64,000 nt of DNA from Burkholderia sp. Bp8992 (GCF_003853705.1 NZ_QTQI01000020.1:1-64000), one strand, 5' to 3'. Positions 37,110 to 50,395 are shown, numbered from the stretch's first letter. Numbers and translations: made by a program. Notes: generated from the sequence alone by a model not told the origin.

Positions 37110-38378
37110 TCAAGCCGACCGGACAACGCCCTCCGCCAACTGCCACGAACCCGGCCGCGCGCGCTTGGCGCGGTACATCGCGGCATCCGCGGCCCGCAGC
37201 AAGCCGCTCGCGTCCGATGCGTGATCGGGATACAGCGCAACGCCGGCACTCATCATGGTGGCCACCACGCGGCCGTCGGACAACTCGATCGACGGCGCCA
37301 TGCCGGACAAGATCTCGTCGGCGATCCGGCACACGCTGTCCGCTTCGGGCACCGTCGCCAGCATCACCGCAAATTCGTCGCCGCCCAGGCGCGCGACGAG
37401 ATCGGTCTCACGCACCTGCTTGCGCAGCCGTGACGCAATGCCGATCAGCACCGCGTCGCCTGCGTCGTGGCCGAGGCAATCGTTGATCTCCTTGAAACGA
37501 TCGCAATCGAGATACAGGATCGCGACCCGCTGCCCGGTCAACGTGGCATCGCAAAGCGCGAGCGCGAGGCGCGACTCGAACTGCACGCGGTTGGGCAGCC
37601 CCGTGAGCGCATCGTGCGTCGCCTTGTGTTCGAGCGACGCGTTCTCGTCGCGCAACGTGTTCTGCCAGTCTTCGAGTTCGTCGAGCAGCGCGTTGAAGTC
37701 GTCGCCGAGCTGATTCAATTCGGCAATCGCCGCCGGCTCGACACGCCGCGCGAACGCCCGCTCGCGCCGCACCGCGTGCGCCACGCCAGCCAGCGCGCGC
37801 AGCGGCGACACGATGCTGCGCAAGAGCCGCTTCGAGCTGACATACGCGCCGAGCACGCTGACGACCAGGCAGCCAAGAATGCCGCCGACACCACCCAGCA
37901 GGAAGCCGAAGAACTGATGTCCGCGCCCCCGCACGACGACGTGTCCGACGACGATGCCGTCGTGCATCACCGGGACGGTCACCGGCCCGGGCAGCGCGAC
38001 GTCGGCGACCGCGCGTTCGAGCCGCGCGATCTCGCTTCCGGCAGGCAACTGCCAAGTTGCAAACAGTTGCCCCTTGCTGTCCGTGACGACCACCTGCGCG
38101 ACGTCCTCGTCGCTCGCGATCAACCCGATCGCCTCGTTCGCCGCGACACGGTCGCCGAACACGAGCGCCGCCTCGACCGTATAGCCGAGCGAGCGCGCGA
38201 GCAGGTTCAGGTTGTTGCCCGCATACGCACGCAACGCGATCACCGCGACGACGATCAACGACACGGCCGCCATCGTCACCGCGACGAACGCGAGGCGCAA
38301 ATGCGCGCGACGCAACACGCTTTGCAGCGTCGGGCGCGACATGCGCGAAGCGGAAACGGGGAGCGCGGACCGTGTCAT
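37110..38378 (-). CDS. yfiN: Diguanylate cyclase YfiN
   Basis: A 422-residue inner-membrane cyclase that makes cyclic di-GMP. Two transmembrane helices (30-50 and 155-180) bound a periplasmic domain; a HAMP follows (183-240). The GGDEF domain starts with THDALTGLPNR (254-264), has the active-site GGDEF at 332-336 and the inhibitory RxxD site at 323-326 (RETD). Its activity is repressed by periplasmic YfiR. Its ATG overlaps the yfiR stop (ATGA at 38375-38378). Raises c-di-GMP and so biofilm and persistence. Confidence 0.92.
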   Translation of the reverse strand: MTRSALPVSASRMSRPTLQSVLRRAHLRLAFVAVTMAAVSLIVVAVIALRAYAGNNLNLLARSLGYTVEAALVFGDRVAANEAIGLIASDEDVAQVVVTDSKGQLFATWQLPAGSEIARLERAVADVALPGPVTVPVMHDGIVVGHVVVRGRGHQFFGFLLGGVGGILGCLVVSVLGAYVSSKRLLRSIVSPLRALAGVAHAVRRERAFARRVEPAAIAELNQLGDDFNALLDELEDWQNTLRDENASLEHKATHDALTGLPNRVQFESRLALALCDATLTGQRVAILYLDCDRFKEINDCLGHDAGDAVLIGIASRLRKQVRETDLVARLGGDEFAVMLATVPEADSVCRIADEILSGMAPSIELSDGRVVATMMSAGVALYPDHASDASGLLRAADAAMYRAKRARPGSWQLAEGVVRSA

Positions 38379-39073
38379 GGCGTCACCGGCCGTCGCGCGA
38401 GGTTGAGCACGTTCGGGTGCACACGCACGCCGCTGCGCGCGACGGCGTCGAGATTGATGTCGAACGACACGCGATCGCCGTCGACATTCAGGCAGAACAT
38501 GCCGCCCGCGGTGCAGGACGGATCGTGTTCCGCAATCGTCAGCACCGGATGGCCGGCCACCGCGGTCCTCACCCGCGTGCGTTCGTCGTTGTTCAGCGTG
38601 CCGAAGTAGACGATGTCGCACGCCATGCCGAGCGCAGGATCGTCGGGACTCACGCGCTGCACGTCGACCAGCGTCGAGCCGGCTTCCAGCGTGTCCGTCA
38701 GGCCGCGCGCGTAGTCGGGCCGGCCCGTGACGCACAGATGCAGGTGAACGGGCGTGGCCGGCCAGCGCGTGAAGCTGATGATGCCGAGCACGACCTGGCG
38801 CACGGTCGCGTCGTGTGAAGAAACAGGAGGATTCGCGGGGCTTGCGGCGGCGGCGATCTGCACGATGTCGACCGGATCGTCCGGATTGGCGGGCGCACCG
38901 GCAAGCACGGCGGAAGCCGCACCCAGAGCGCAAACGATTGCGAACAACGCGTGACGCAGCGAAGCGGTTCGACCGAGACGGCCGCACACCGTGCGTGCGG
39001 CGATGGCCGCCGCGGCCGCTGGCGTCGCTGCAGTCGCGAGACTGACAGCCGGCGCGCACACTTTCGCATCCAT
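38375..39073 (-). CDS. yfiR: Periplasmic YfiR repressor of the diguanylate cyclase
   Basis: A 232-residue YfiR/DUF4154 protein. The family's core is visible: VLGIISFTRWP, LHLCVTGRPDYARGL, CDIVYFG, PVLTIAEHD and GGMFCLNVDGDRVSFDINLDAV, with the Cys residues used for disulfides. The N terminus is Ala-rich with a hydrophobic stretch near residue 45, an odd placing for a signal peptide. ATG at 39073 follows GGAAG; an upstream ATG at 39139 is possible, and a later start nearer the hydrophobic stretch would give a better signal. Confidence 0.85.
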   Translation of the reverse strand: MDAKVCAPAVSLATAATPAAAAAIAARTVCGRLGRTASLRHALFAIVCALGAASAVLAGAPANPDDPVDIVQIAAAASPANPPVSSHDATVRQVVLGIISFTRWPATPVHLHLCVTGRPDYARGLTDTLEAGSTLVDVQRVSPDDPALGMACDIVYFGTLNNDERTRVRTAVAGHPVLTIAEHDPSCTAGGMFCLNVDGDRVSFDINLDAVARSGVRVHPNVLNLARRPVTP

Positions 39074-39438
39074 GATGGCAACTTCCGCTGGCGTCGCTCC
39101 GCCGTTGCCGCCTGCCTCCCTCCATGCGCGTGCAGGCACTGAATTACGCGCACGATTTCTTCATCTTAGGTAAAAATTCGGATGACAAAGCAGTGGGAAA
39201 CACCCGATAAAACATCGGGATGTATGCGGCTCGATTCAGCGGTACGACGATGCGGGCGAATGCGTTGGCCGACGTCGATCCGGTGTCGACGCCGGTAAAT
39301 TGATCAGCGGATTGGATGTCCGTCCGCGACAAACATCATACGTTCCCCGCGCGCTACGCGATCGCCGGCAGATCGAACGGCGTACGCCCTGCGCCTCGCG
39401 ATCGTGTTCAGCGATGCGACCGCGATATGCACGTGCAT
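39074..39438. promoter_or_regulatory. Promoter region upstream of yfiR
   Basis: The segment is AT-richer from about 39155 to 39300. A small hairpin (39203-39219, 6-bp stem) is present. It should contain the yfi operon promoter. No gene was accepted. Confidence 0.4.
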
Positions 39439-39858
39439 TTATCGCTCGTCGGCCCCTTCGACGAAGATATCGAACCACGCGTTCATCACGGCCCACAATT
39501 CCGCGCGCTCAAGTTCGGTCGGACGCGCGTGCCACCATATCCACCCGCTCGCGTCGCCGTTGCGCAAGTCGACACACTGGTAATCACCGCCGCCGTTATG
39601 AAACATGGTTCGAACGAAATCGGGACACACGTCGAGCTTGCGCATCTCGCCGGGTGTCAGATCGAGCTTGTCGGTCAACGAGGTCTGCTCGCCAAGCGGT
39701 TCCGGAATCGTCGCGCAAGGGCCACCTGCGAAGGAATGGCCGCGCGCCGCCTCTTGGTCCCCCGCACCACCGCGAGTATGCTTGCAGTTCGAACGATCTC
39801 CAACCAGGGCGCGCGCACCGTACCGCGGGCGAGCGCACCGCCAACCGTCATTCAACAC
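39439..39858 (-). pseudogene. Possible truncated SMI1/KNR4-like protein
   Basis: The C-terminal half of this frame (VCPDFVRTMFHNGGGDYQCV, then SGWIWWHARPTE and MNAWFDIFVEG) looks like the end of an SMI1/KNR4-type protein. The first 50-60 residues are low-complexity and antisense to nothing, and the usual N-terminal helix is missing. The best reading is a decayed immunity-type gene cut by the rearrangement that placed the oxidoreductase gene upstream on the other strand. Confidence 0.4.
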
Positions 39859-39860
39859 TC

Positions 39861-41102
39861 ATGGATTTCGACGTCATCGTTCTCGGCGCCGGCATCGTCG
39901 GCGTCTCCGCCGCGCTGCACCTGCAGGATCGCGGACGCAAGGTCGCCCTCGTCGATCGCGGCGCGCCCGGCGAAGGCACGAGCTTCGGCAACGCGGGGCT
40001 GATCGAGCGCTCGTCGGTCGAGCCGTATCCGTTCCCGCGCAGCCCATTCACGCTGATGCGCTATGCGCTGAACCGCTCGACCGATCTCTACTGGCACAGC
40101 GCGTCGCTGCCCGCGTTCGCGCCGTGGCTCGCGCGGTTCTGGTGGGAATCGGCACCGCTGCGTCATGCGGCCGCTTCACGCGACATGCTGCCGCTGATCG
40201 AGCGCTGCATCGTCGAGCACGACGCGCTGATCGCACGGGCCGGCGCCGGCGAGCTGATCCGCGCGAACGGCTGGCTGGAAGCGTTCCGCACGCCGGCCGC
40301 GTTCGAACGCGGCGTGGCCGAGGCCGGCCTCACCGCGCGCCGCCACGGGCTCGGCATCACGCCGCTCGACGCAGCCGCGCTGCTCGCGCACGAGCCGAGC
40401 CTCGCGCCCGGCTTCTGCGGCGCGCTGCACTGGCTCGATCCGAAGAGCGTCGTCGATCCTTCCGCGCTCGTCAAAGCGTATGCGCAGCTGTTCGTGCAAG
40501 GCGGCGGGACGCTGCTCACCGGCGACGCCGCGAGCCTCGACGCACTGTCGCCCGGCTGGCAGGTTCACACCCAGGATGGCCCGGCCGCCGCACCGGCCGT
40601 CGTCGTCGCGCTCGGCCCGTGGTCGGACACGGTGTTCGGCAAGTTCGGCTACAAGATCCCGCTGCGCGAGAAACGCGGCTATCACATGCACTACGCGCCG
40701 TCCGCGCGCGGCGTGCCGTCGGCGCCGATCGTCGATCGGGAATACGGTTACGTGATCGCGCCGATGCGGCGCGGGCTGCGGCTGACAACGGGTGTCGAGA
40801 TCGCACGGCGCCGCGTGCCGCCGACCGGCGTGCAGCTCGAGCGCGCGGAACGCATCGCACGGCCGGTGTTCGGCTTCGGCGAGCGGCTCGACCCGCATCC
40901 GTGGCTCGGCTTCCGGCCATGCACGCCGGACATGCGCCCGGTGATCGGCCCCGCGCCCGCCCATCGCGGGCTGTGGTTCTCGTTCGGGCACAACCACCAC
41001 GGGCTGACGCTCGGCCCCGTCACCGGCCGGCTGCTGGCCGAGATGATGACGGGCGAGGCACCGTTCACCGATCCGGCGCCGTATCGCGCGGACCGATTCT
41101 GA
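39861..41102 (+). CDS. FAD-dependent oxidoreductase, D-amino-acid dehydrogenase type
   Basis: A 413-residue DAO-superfamily flavoenzyme. The FAD-binding VLGAGIVGVSAALHL is at the N terminus, GTSFGNAGLIE is the second FAD contact, and LGFRPCTPDMRPVIG plus GHNHHGLTLGPVTG close the family core, as in DadA and hydroxyproline-oxidising relatives. It oxidises an amine or D-amino acid; the substrate is not assigned. It is convergent with the FadR-type regulator at 41125 and may not belong to the fucose operon. Confidence 0.85.
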   Translation: MDFDVIVLGAGIVGVSAALHLQDRGRKVALVDRGAPGEGTSFGNAGLIERSSVEPYPFPRSPFTLMRYALNRSTDLYWHSASLPAFAPWLARFWWESAPLRHAAASRDMLPLIERCIVEHDALIARAGAGELIRANGWLEAFRTPAAFERGVAEAGLTARRHGLGITPLDAAALLAHEPSLAPGFCGALHWLDPKSVVDPSALVKAYAQLFVQGGGTLLTGDAASLDALSPGWQVHTQDGPAAAPAVVVALGPWSDTVFGKFGYKIPLREKRGYHMHYAPSARGVPSAPIVDREYGYVIAPMRRGLRLTTGVEIARRRVPPTGVQLERAERIARPVFGFGERLDPHPWLGFRPCTPDMRPVIGPAPAHRGLWFSFGHNHHGLTLGPVTGRLLAEMMTGEAPFTDPAPYRADRF

Positions 41103-41124
41103 CCGGTGGTGCGTCGACGCGCGC

Positions 41125-41892
41125 TCAGTCGAGCGCGCGACCGAAAATCCGGATGACCTCGTCGAGATGCTCGGCCATCGCGCGGCGCGCGGCTTCGGAA
41201 TCGCGCGCACGGATCGCGTCGAGGATCGCGCGGTGTTCCCGTTCCGACCGGTGCGGCATGTCGTTCGGCATGTACAGCGACTGCAGCCGCTGGAACATCA
41301 GGTCGTACTTGTGCGCGAGCAACTGCTTGATCATCAGCGCGTAAGCGGCGTTGTCGCTCGCTTCCGCGATACGGATATGGAACAGCCGGTCGCCCGGGTG
41401 CGTGAGCGAGCCGCTGCGGTTGTCATCCTGGTTGCGCAGGAACGCTTCGTGAATCCCTTCGATCTGCGCGTCCGAGCCGTGCTGCGCGGCCAGCGACGCG
41501 GCTTCCGGCTCGATCAGACGGCGCGCCTGCAACAACGCGAACGGCGGGATTTCGGTGTCGAGGTCGAGCGCGATGCCGAGTTCGGGATCGATCTCGACGA
41601 TCGAGAACGGCGCGACTTTCGCATCGGGTTCGGGGGCAGGCTCGGGCACTGCAGCTGCCTCGGGATGGCGCACCTTCACGCCGTCGCCGACGCGCACGCT
41701 GACGAGCCCGCTCACTTCGAGCGCGATCAGCGCCTCGCGCACCGACGTGCGCGACACGCCGAACTGCTCGGCCAGTTCGCGCTCGGGCGGCAGATAGCTG
41801 CCCGGCGGAAAATCGCCGGACTCGATCATCGCACTGAGCTTGTCGGCGATCTGCTGGTAGAGGCGGCGGTTCTGAATCGGCTGGATGGACAT
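41125..41892 (-). CDS. FadR-subfamily GntR regulator of the fucose operon
   Basis: A 255-residue GntR protein. The winged helix shows SGDFPPGSYLPPERELAEQFGVSRTSVREAL (residues 25-55, shown here as landmarks PPERELAEQFGVSR). The C-terminal FCD domain has metal-site residues around DRLFHIRIAEAS, HKYDLM and SEREHRAIL. A Pro/Ala-rich linker separates the two. It is the last gene of the L-fucose operon and probably its repressor, responding to a pathway intermediate. A candidate operator lies at 50365-50395. Confidence 0.85.
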   Translation of the reverse strand: MSIQPIQNRRLYQQIADKLSAMIESGDFPPGSYLPPERELAEQFGVSRTSVREALIALEVSGLVSVRVGDGVKVRHPEAAAVPEPAPEPDAKVAPFSIVEIDPELGIALDLDTEIPPFALLQARRLIEPEAASLAAQHGSDAQIEGIHEAFLRNQDDNRSGSLTHPGDRLFHIRIAEASDNAAYALMIKQLLAHKYDLMFQRLQSLYMPNDMPHRSEREHRAILDAIRARDSEAARRAMAEHLDEVIRIFGRALD

Positions 41893-41960
41893 ACGTTGAT
41901 GCTGGTAATCGGTTTCGTTCCGGACGGCCTGACGAATCGGGCAGGCCGTTCGCGCCTATT

Positions 41961-42851
41961 CTATATGCCGCGCTTCACATCGCCCGGCACCGCGTAGCAA
42001 CGCGCGGCCGTACCGCCCCACAGCGCGCCGCGCTCGGCCGCCGACAACCGCGATTCGGCCCAGCGTTCGACGAGCGACGTCACTTCGTCGTACGACGCCG
42101 CGAGCAGGCACACGGGCCAGTCCGACCCGAACATCAGCCGCTGCGGGCCGAACGCGTCGAGCGCCGCGTCGAGGCATTGCTCGATGTGCCGAATGTCCTG
42201 CGCGCGCAGTCCACGCTGCCAGTCCGCTTCGGTCACGAACCCCGACAGCTTGCACACGACATGCGGTAGCGCACCCAGCTCGCGCAGCGACGCGCGCCAG
42301 CGCGCGAACGCCGTCTCGTCGCGCTCGAACGCCGAAAGCGCAGGCCTCCCGGCATGGTCGAGCACAAGCCAGTGCGCATCGTGCGTCGCGCAGAACGCGC
42401 GCACGTCCGGCAACTGGCGCTCGAACACGAGCACGTCGTACACGTATCCGTTCGCCTGCAGCCACGCAACGCCACGATTGAACCCGGGATTCGCGACGAA
42501 CGCGCTGACGTCGGCTTCGTCCTGCACCTGATGACGGAAACCGCGCAGCTTCGGGCTGCCCCACTCGGCAACCCGGTCGGCAAGCGCCGGCGCACCGAGA
42601 TCTTCCCAGCCGACCACCGCCGCGATACGGGCATCGTCGCGCGCGAGGTCGAGCAGGAACGCCGTCTCGTCGCGCCCGGCACGCGCCTGCACCGCGATCG
42701 ACGCGCCGAGCGCCTGCGCATGCATCTGCGGCCACAGCGTGTCGGGCAGGTAGTCACGCGCGAGCACGCTCATCCCGGGGCCGATCCACGGATAGTCGGC
42801 CGCACGATAACGCCAGAAGTGCTGATGGGAATCGATGCGTACTGCGCCCAT
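41961..42851 (-). CDS. L-fuconolactonase, amidohydrolase family
   Basis: A 296-residue amidohydrolase of the COG3618 group. Metal ligands sit in RIDSHQHFWRY (N terminus), LDHAGRP and FGSDWP. Hydrolyses L-fucono-1,5-lactone to L-fuconate. A homologous lactonase has been characterised in the B. multivorans fucose cluster. The gene lies between the sugar transporter and the regulator gene. Specificity between fucose and related 6-deoxy sugars cannot be told from sequence. Confidence 0.85.
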   Translation of the reverse strand: MGAVRIDSHQHFWRYRAADYPWIGPGMSVLARDYLPDTLWPQMHAQALGASIAVQARAGRDETAFLLDLARDDARIAAVVGWEDLGAPALADRVAEWGSPKLRGFRHQVQDEADVSAFVANPGFNRGVAWLQANGYVYDVLVFERQLPDVRAFCATHDAHWLVLDHAGRPALSAFERDETAFARWRASLRELGALPHVVCKLSGFVTEADWQRGLRAQDIRHIEQCLDAALDAFGPQRLMFGSDWPVCLLAASYDEVTSLVERWAESRLSAAERGALWGGTAARCYAVPGDVKRGI

Positions 42852-42918
42852 GGTGCCCTCGTGTTCGGTTGCCGCGGCGGCGGCGCGCGTCGCCGTCGCC
42901 GCCGCTCATGCGCAACGC

Positions 42919-43860
42919 TCAGTCGTACAACACCGCCGCGATCTTCGGATCGTCGATATTGGTCTTGTCGTACCAGTAGAAACCGGTATCGATGACCTTC
43001 GGCAGCTTCTCGCCCTTGGTCGCCTTCACGGCCGCCTCGACGGTCTTGTAGCCGATCCCGATCGGGTTCTGCGTGATCGCGCCGGCCATCAGCCCGCTGC
43101 GGATCGCGTCCTTCTGCTGCTTGCCGGAATCGTAGCCGACGATCACGACCTTGCGCTTCATCTCGCGCACGCCGTTGACCACACCGATCGCCGAGCCCTC
43201 GTTGGTGCCGAACAATCCCTTGAGCTTCGGATACGCCTGCAGGATCGATTTCGTCACCTCGGTCGATTTCAGCTGGTCGCCTTCACCGTACTGCACGGTC
43301 ACGACCTGCACCTTCGGATGCGCCGATTTCATCCGCTCGAGGAAGCCGTCGCGGCGGTCGATGCCGGTGCGGCTCGTCTGGTCGTGCGCGACCACGGCCA
43401 CCTCGCCTTCGTCGCCGATCAGCGCCGCGAGCTTGTCGGCGGCGAGCGCGGCAGCCGCCTTGTTGTTGGTCGCGGCCGTCGTCACCGGGATGTCGCTGTC
43501 GACGCCCGAGTCGAACGCGATCACCGGGATCTTCGCGGCCTGCGCCTTCTTCAGGAGCGGCAGCGCGGCCTTGCTGTCGAGCGCCGCGAAGCCGAGCGCG
43601 GCCGGCTTCTTCGCGATCGCGGCCGACAGCATGTCGATCTGCTTGTCGACCATCGCCTCGGTTTCGGGCCCTTCGAACGTCACCTTCACCTTGTAGTCCT
43701 TCGCGGCCTGCATCGCGCCCGATTTCACGGCCTGCCAGAACTGATGCTGGAAGCCTTTCGAGATCAGCGGGATATAGGCTTCCTGCGCCCGCGCGCCGGC
43801 CGTGAAGCCGACGGCGAACGTCAGCCCGACGATCGCGTTCAACACATTGCTCCTGATCAC
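42919..43860 (-). CDS. Sugar ABC transporter periplasmic binding protein
   Basis: A 313-residue ribose-type binding protein. A signal peptide ends near TAGARAQEA (residue 23). The fold is Peripla_BP_4 with YIPLISKGFQHQFWQAV, IPVIAFDSGVDSD and GLFGTNEGSAIGVV. Start is GTG at 43860 because AAGGAG lies 8 bases upstream. Captures L-fucose or a related sugar and hands it to the permease at 43938-44975. Confidence 0.9.
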   Translation of the reverse strand: MIRSNVLNAIVGLTFAVGFTAGARAQEAYIPLISKGFQHQFWQAVKSGAMQAAKDYKVKVTFEGPETEAMVDKQIDMLSAAIAKKPAALGFAALDSKAALPLLKKAQAAKIPVIAFDSGVDSDIPVTTAATNNKAAAALAADKLAALIGDEGEVAVVAHDQTSRTGIDRRDGFLERMKSAHPKVQVVTVQYGEGDQLKSTEVTKSILQAYPKLKGLFGTNEGSAIGVVNGVREMKRKVVIVGYDSGKQQKDAIRSGLMAGAITQNPIGIGYKTVEAAVKATKGEKLPKVIDTGFYWYDKTNIDDPKIAAVLYD

Positions 43861-43937
43861 TTCGCGTCTCCTTGGTGGGTCTCTTCTGGATACCGGCCGG
43901 GCCGGCGGTGAAGCGGATGCCTGCGGGCAGGCGTGCG

Positions 43938-44975
43938 TCAGCGGCGGCGCCGGCGCAGGATGTCGACGTACACGGCGAGGATGATGATCACGCCCGTCAC
44001 GACCGTCTGCCATTCCTGCGCGACCGACATGATGCGCAGGCCGTTGGTCAGCACGCTCATGATGAACGCGCCGATGATGGTGCCGACGATGCTGCCCGCG
44101 CCGCCCGACAACGACGTGCCGCCGATCACGACGGCCGCGATCGCATCGAGCTCGTAGCCCTGCCCGAGCGCCGGCTGCGCGGAATTCAGCCGCGACGCGA
44201 TCAGCAGCCCGGCGATCCCGCACACGGCGCCGCTGAACGTGTAGACGGCGATCTTCCATGCGTCGACGTTCACGCCGGACAGCCGCAGCGCTTCCTCGTT
44301 GCTGCCGAGCGCGAACGTGTAGCGGCCGAAGATCGTGCGATTCAGCACGATCGACGCGCCGATCGCGACGAGGAACAGGATCAGCACCGCGTTCGGGATC
44401 GGCAGCGCGGGGATCAGGCTGCCGATCAGCGAATCCTGCGCGATCGACGTGAAGCCCGGCGTGTCGTTGAAGTAGATCGGCCGCGTGCCCGAGATCACGA
44501 GCGACAACCCCTTGAGCAGCATCATCATGCCGAGCGTCGCGATGAACGGCGGCACCTTCATCTTCGCGATCACGAAGCCCGACACGCAGCCCGACAGCGC
44601 GCCGAACAGCAGCGCGGCCAGGATCCCGAGCGGCAGCGGCATCCCCCACTTCGTCAGCACGACGCCGGCCATCACCGCGCAGAACGTCATCAGCGTGCCG
44701 ACCGACAGGTCGATGCCCGACGTGATGATCACGTACGTGCAGGCGACGGCCAGCACGCCGTTCACGGCGGTGGCCTGCAGGATCGACACGAGGTTGTCGA
44801 CTTCGAGGAAGTTCGGCGACGCGAAGCTGAAGAACACGATCAGCAGCACGAGGCTCGCGAACGCGAGCAGCTTCTGCCGTGCGGCCGGATTGAAGAAGCG
44901 CGACTTCAGGCTCGATGCGGCGGCCGGCGTGTCGCCGGAAGCCAGGGGCGGAACGGGATGCGTATCGTTGGACAT
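43938..44975 (-). CDS. Sugar ABC transporter permease
   Basis: A 345-residue permease of the RbsC/AraH family with about nine helices. Family landmarks are FASPNFLEVDNL, ITSGIDLSVGTLM, KMKVPPFIATLGMMML and ALGSNEEALRLSGVNV. ATG at 44975. It follows the ATPase gene by 14 bp and precedes the binding-protein gene. Confidence 0.93.
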   Translation of the reverse strand: MSNDTHPVPPLASGDTPAAASSLKSRFFNPAARQKLLAFASLVLLIVFFSFASPNFLEVDNLVSILQATAVNGVLAVACTYVIITSGIDLSVGTLMTFCAVMAGVVLTKWGMPLPLGILAALLFGALSGCVSGFVIAKMKVPPFIATLGMMMLLKGLSLVISGTRPIYFNDTPGFTSIAQDSLIGSLIPALPIPNAVLILFLVAIGASIVLNRTIFGRYTFALGSNEEALRLSGVNVDAWKIAVYTFSGAVCGIAGLLIASRLNSAQPALGQGYELDAIAAVVIGGTSLSGGAGSIVGTIIGAFIMSVLTNGLRIMSVAQEWQTVVTGVIIILAVYVDILRRRRR

Positions 44976-44989
44976 GGTCAGCGTCTGAA

Positions 44990-46528
<1,539 letters not shown>

Positions 46529-46540
46529 GGAGCGCGGCCC

Positions 46541-48638
<2,098 letters not shown>

Positions 48639-48661
48639 GACGAACCGTCCGTAAAAGGAAA

Positions 48662-49504
48662 TCAGGCCTGCACGGTGCGCTGGCGCTGCTCGCCGAGCCC
48701 GTCGATGCCGAGCGTGATCACCTGTCCGGCGCGCAGATAGACGGGCGGCTTCTGCCCGAGGCCGACGCCCGGCGGCGTGCCGGTCGAGATCACGTCGCCC
48801 GGTTGCAGGCTCATGAAGCGGCTCAGGTAGCTGATCAGGTGCGGCACGCGAAACACCATCGTCGCGGTCGTGCCGTTCTGGTAGCGGTGGCCGTCGACGT
48901 CGAGCCACAGCCGCAGCGCGTGCGGATCGGGCACTTCGTCGGCCGTCACGAGCCAGGGCCCAAGCGGGCCGAACGTGTCGTTGCCCTTGCCCTTGTCCCA
49001 CGTGCCGCCGCGCTCGAGCTGGAATTCGCGTTCCGATACGTCGTTCACGACGCAGTAGCCGGCGACATGCGACAGCGCATCGGCTTCCGCGATATAACGG
49101 CCGCCCTGGCCGATCACCACGCCGAGCTCGACCTCCCAGTCGGTCTTCTCCGAGCCGCGCGGGATCTCCACGTCGTCGTTCGGGCCCGAGATCGCGCTCG
49201 TCCACTTGCCGAACACGACCGGTTCCTTCGGCACCTCCATCCCCGATTCGGCCGCGTGGTCGGAATAGTTGAGGCCGATGCAGATGAACTTGCCGACGCG
49301 GCCCACGCACGCGCCGAGCCGCGGCGTGCCTTCGACGAGCGGCAGCGACGACGGAGGAATGTCGCGCAGCCGCGCGAGCGACGCCGGGGTCAGCACATCG
49401 CCGGCGATGTCGTCGATTACGCCGGACAGGTCGCGGAGCTGGCCGTGCGCATCGAGCAGGCCCGGTTTTTCATGGTATTTGTCGCCAAATCTGAGCAGTT
49501 TCAT
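48662..49504 (-). CDS. Fumarylacetoacetate hydrolase-family enzyme, 2,4-diketo-3-deoxy-L-fuconate hydrolase
   Basis: A 280-residue FAH enzyme. Metal ligands are in TDWEVELGVVIG and VNDVSERE; FICIGLNYSDHAAE and GDVISTGTPPGVGLG are family landmarks. Cleaves the diketo acid to pyruvate and L-lactate in the fucose pathway; by sequence alone it resembles ureidoglycolate lyase too. Lies between the dehydratase and the second SDR. ATG at 49504. Confidence 0.86.
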   Translation of the reverse strand: MKLLRFGDKYHEKPGLLDAHGQLRDLSGVIDDIAGDVLTPASLARLRDIPPSSLPLVEGTPRLGACVGRVGKFICIGLNYSDHAAESGMEVPKEPVVFGKWTSAISGPNDDVEIPRGSEKTDWEVELGVVIGQGGRYIAEADALSHVAGYCVVNDVSEREFQLERGGTWDKGKGNDTFGPLGPWLVTADEVPDPHALRLWLDVDGHRYQNGTTATMVFRVPHLISYLSRFMSLQPGDVISTGTPPGVGLGQKPPVYLRAGQVITLGIDGLGEQRQRTVQA

Positions 49505-49562
49505 TGCGTTGTCCGAATGGAAGCGGGAAGTGAACGGGGGGAGGTCAGTCGGTTCGGCACGG

Positions 49563-50327
49563 TCAGTTTGACCAGCCGCCGTCGATCAGGTGGATCGTGC
49601 CGGTCGTGAACGACGCTTCGTCGGATGCCAGGTACAGCGCGAGCGCGGCCACTTCATCCGCGCTGCCGATGCGGCCGATCGGCTGGCGCGCGACGAACGC
49701 CTGGCGCACCTCGTCGGCCGACACGTGGCGCGTGCGCGCCTGGTCCGCGATCCGCTGCTCCAGCGACGGCGACTCGATCGTGCCCGGGCAGATCGCGTTG
49801 CAGCGGATGCCGCGCTCGACGAAATCGGCGGCCACCGCCTTGGTCAACCCGATCACGGCCGCCTTGGTGGTGCCATAGACGAAGCGGTTCGGCACGCCCT
49901 TCACGCTCGACGCGGCCGACGCCATGTTGACGATCGATGCGCCGCCGGCTTCGAGCATCGCGGGCAGCAGCGCGCGGATCAGCCGGTACATCGACGTGAC
50001 GTTCAGGTTCATCGAAAACGCCCATGCGGCGTCGTCGCAGTCGAGGATCGAGCCGTGATGCACGTAGCCCGCGCAGTTGAACAGCACGTCGAACGCGCGT
50101 TCGCCCGCGGCGAGCGCCGCGATGTCGCTCGCATCGGTGACGTCGAGCCGCCGCGTGGCCAGCCGGCCGCCCGCGCGTTCGGCGTCGGCCTCGAGCCGCA
50201 CGAGCGCGGCTTCGTTGATGTCGGTCGCCAGCACGTCGGCGCCCTCGCTCGCGAACCGCAGCGCGGTCGCACGGCCGATGCCCTGCCCGGCCGCCGTCAC
50301 CAGCGCGCGTTTGCCCTGCAATCTCAT
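49563..50327 (-). CDS. SDR, probable 2-keto-3-deoxy-L-fuconate dehydrogenase
   Basis: A 254-residue classical SDR: TAAGQGIGRA, LFNCAGYVHHG, NMASAASSV and YGTTKAAVIG, ending with TIHLIDGGW. Its closest characterised relatives oxidise 2-keto-3-deoxy-L-fuconate to the 2,4-diketo acid. First gene of the fucose operon. ATG at 50327 with GGGAGAG upstream; the frame to 50372 has no better start. Confidence 0.82.
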   Translation of the reverse strand: MRLQGKRALVTAAGQGIGRATALRFASEGADVLATDINEAALVRLEADAERAGGRLATRRLDVTDASDIAALAAGERAFDVLFNCAGYVHHGSILDCDDAAWAFSMNLNVTSMYRLIRALLPAMLEAGGASIVNMASAASSVKGVPNRFVYGTTKAAVIGLTKAVAADFVERGIRCNAICPGTIESPSLEQRIADQARTRHVSADEVRQAFVARQPIGRIGSADEVAALALYLASDEASFTTGTIHLIDGGWSN

Positions 50328-50364
50328 GAGCGACTCTCCCGAAAAAGCGGCCACCCGTCGGCCG

Positions 50365-50395
50365 ATTGGCACAAAGGACTAAAGGTCCAACCAAT
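50365..50395. promoter_or_regulatory. Candidate operator upstream of the fucose operon
   Basis: An ATTGG and CCAAT pair brackets a GGAC-N5-GTCC dyad 38-68 bp upstream of the first operon gene. The layout would suit a FadR-type GntR dimer such as the 41125-41892 product, but the arms are short and not fully symmetric. Confidence 0.35.

Noticed and set aside
39203-39219. Small hairpin upstream of yfiR as a terminator
   Set aside because: Only a 6-bp stem and no T-run on either strand.
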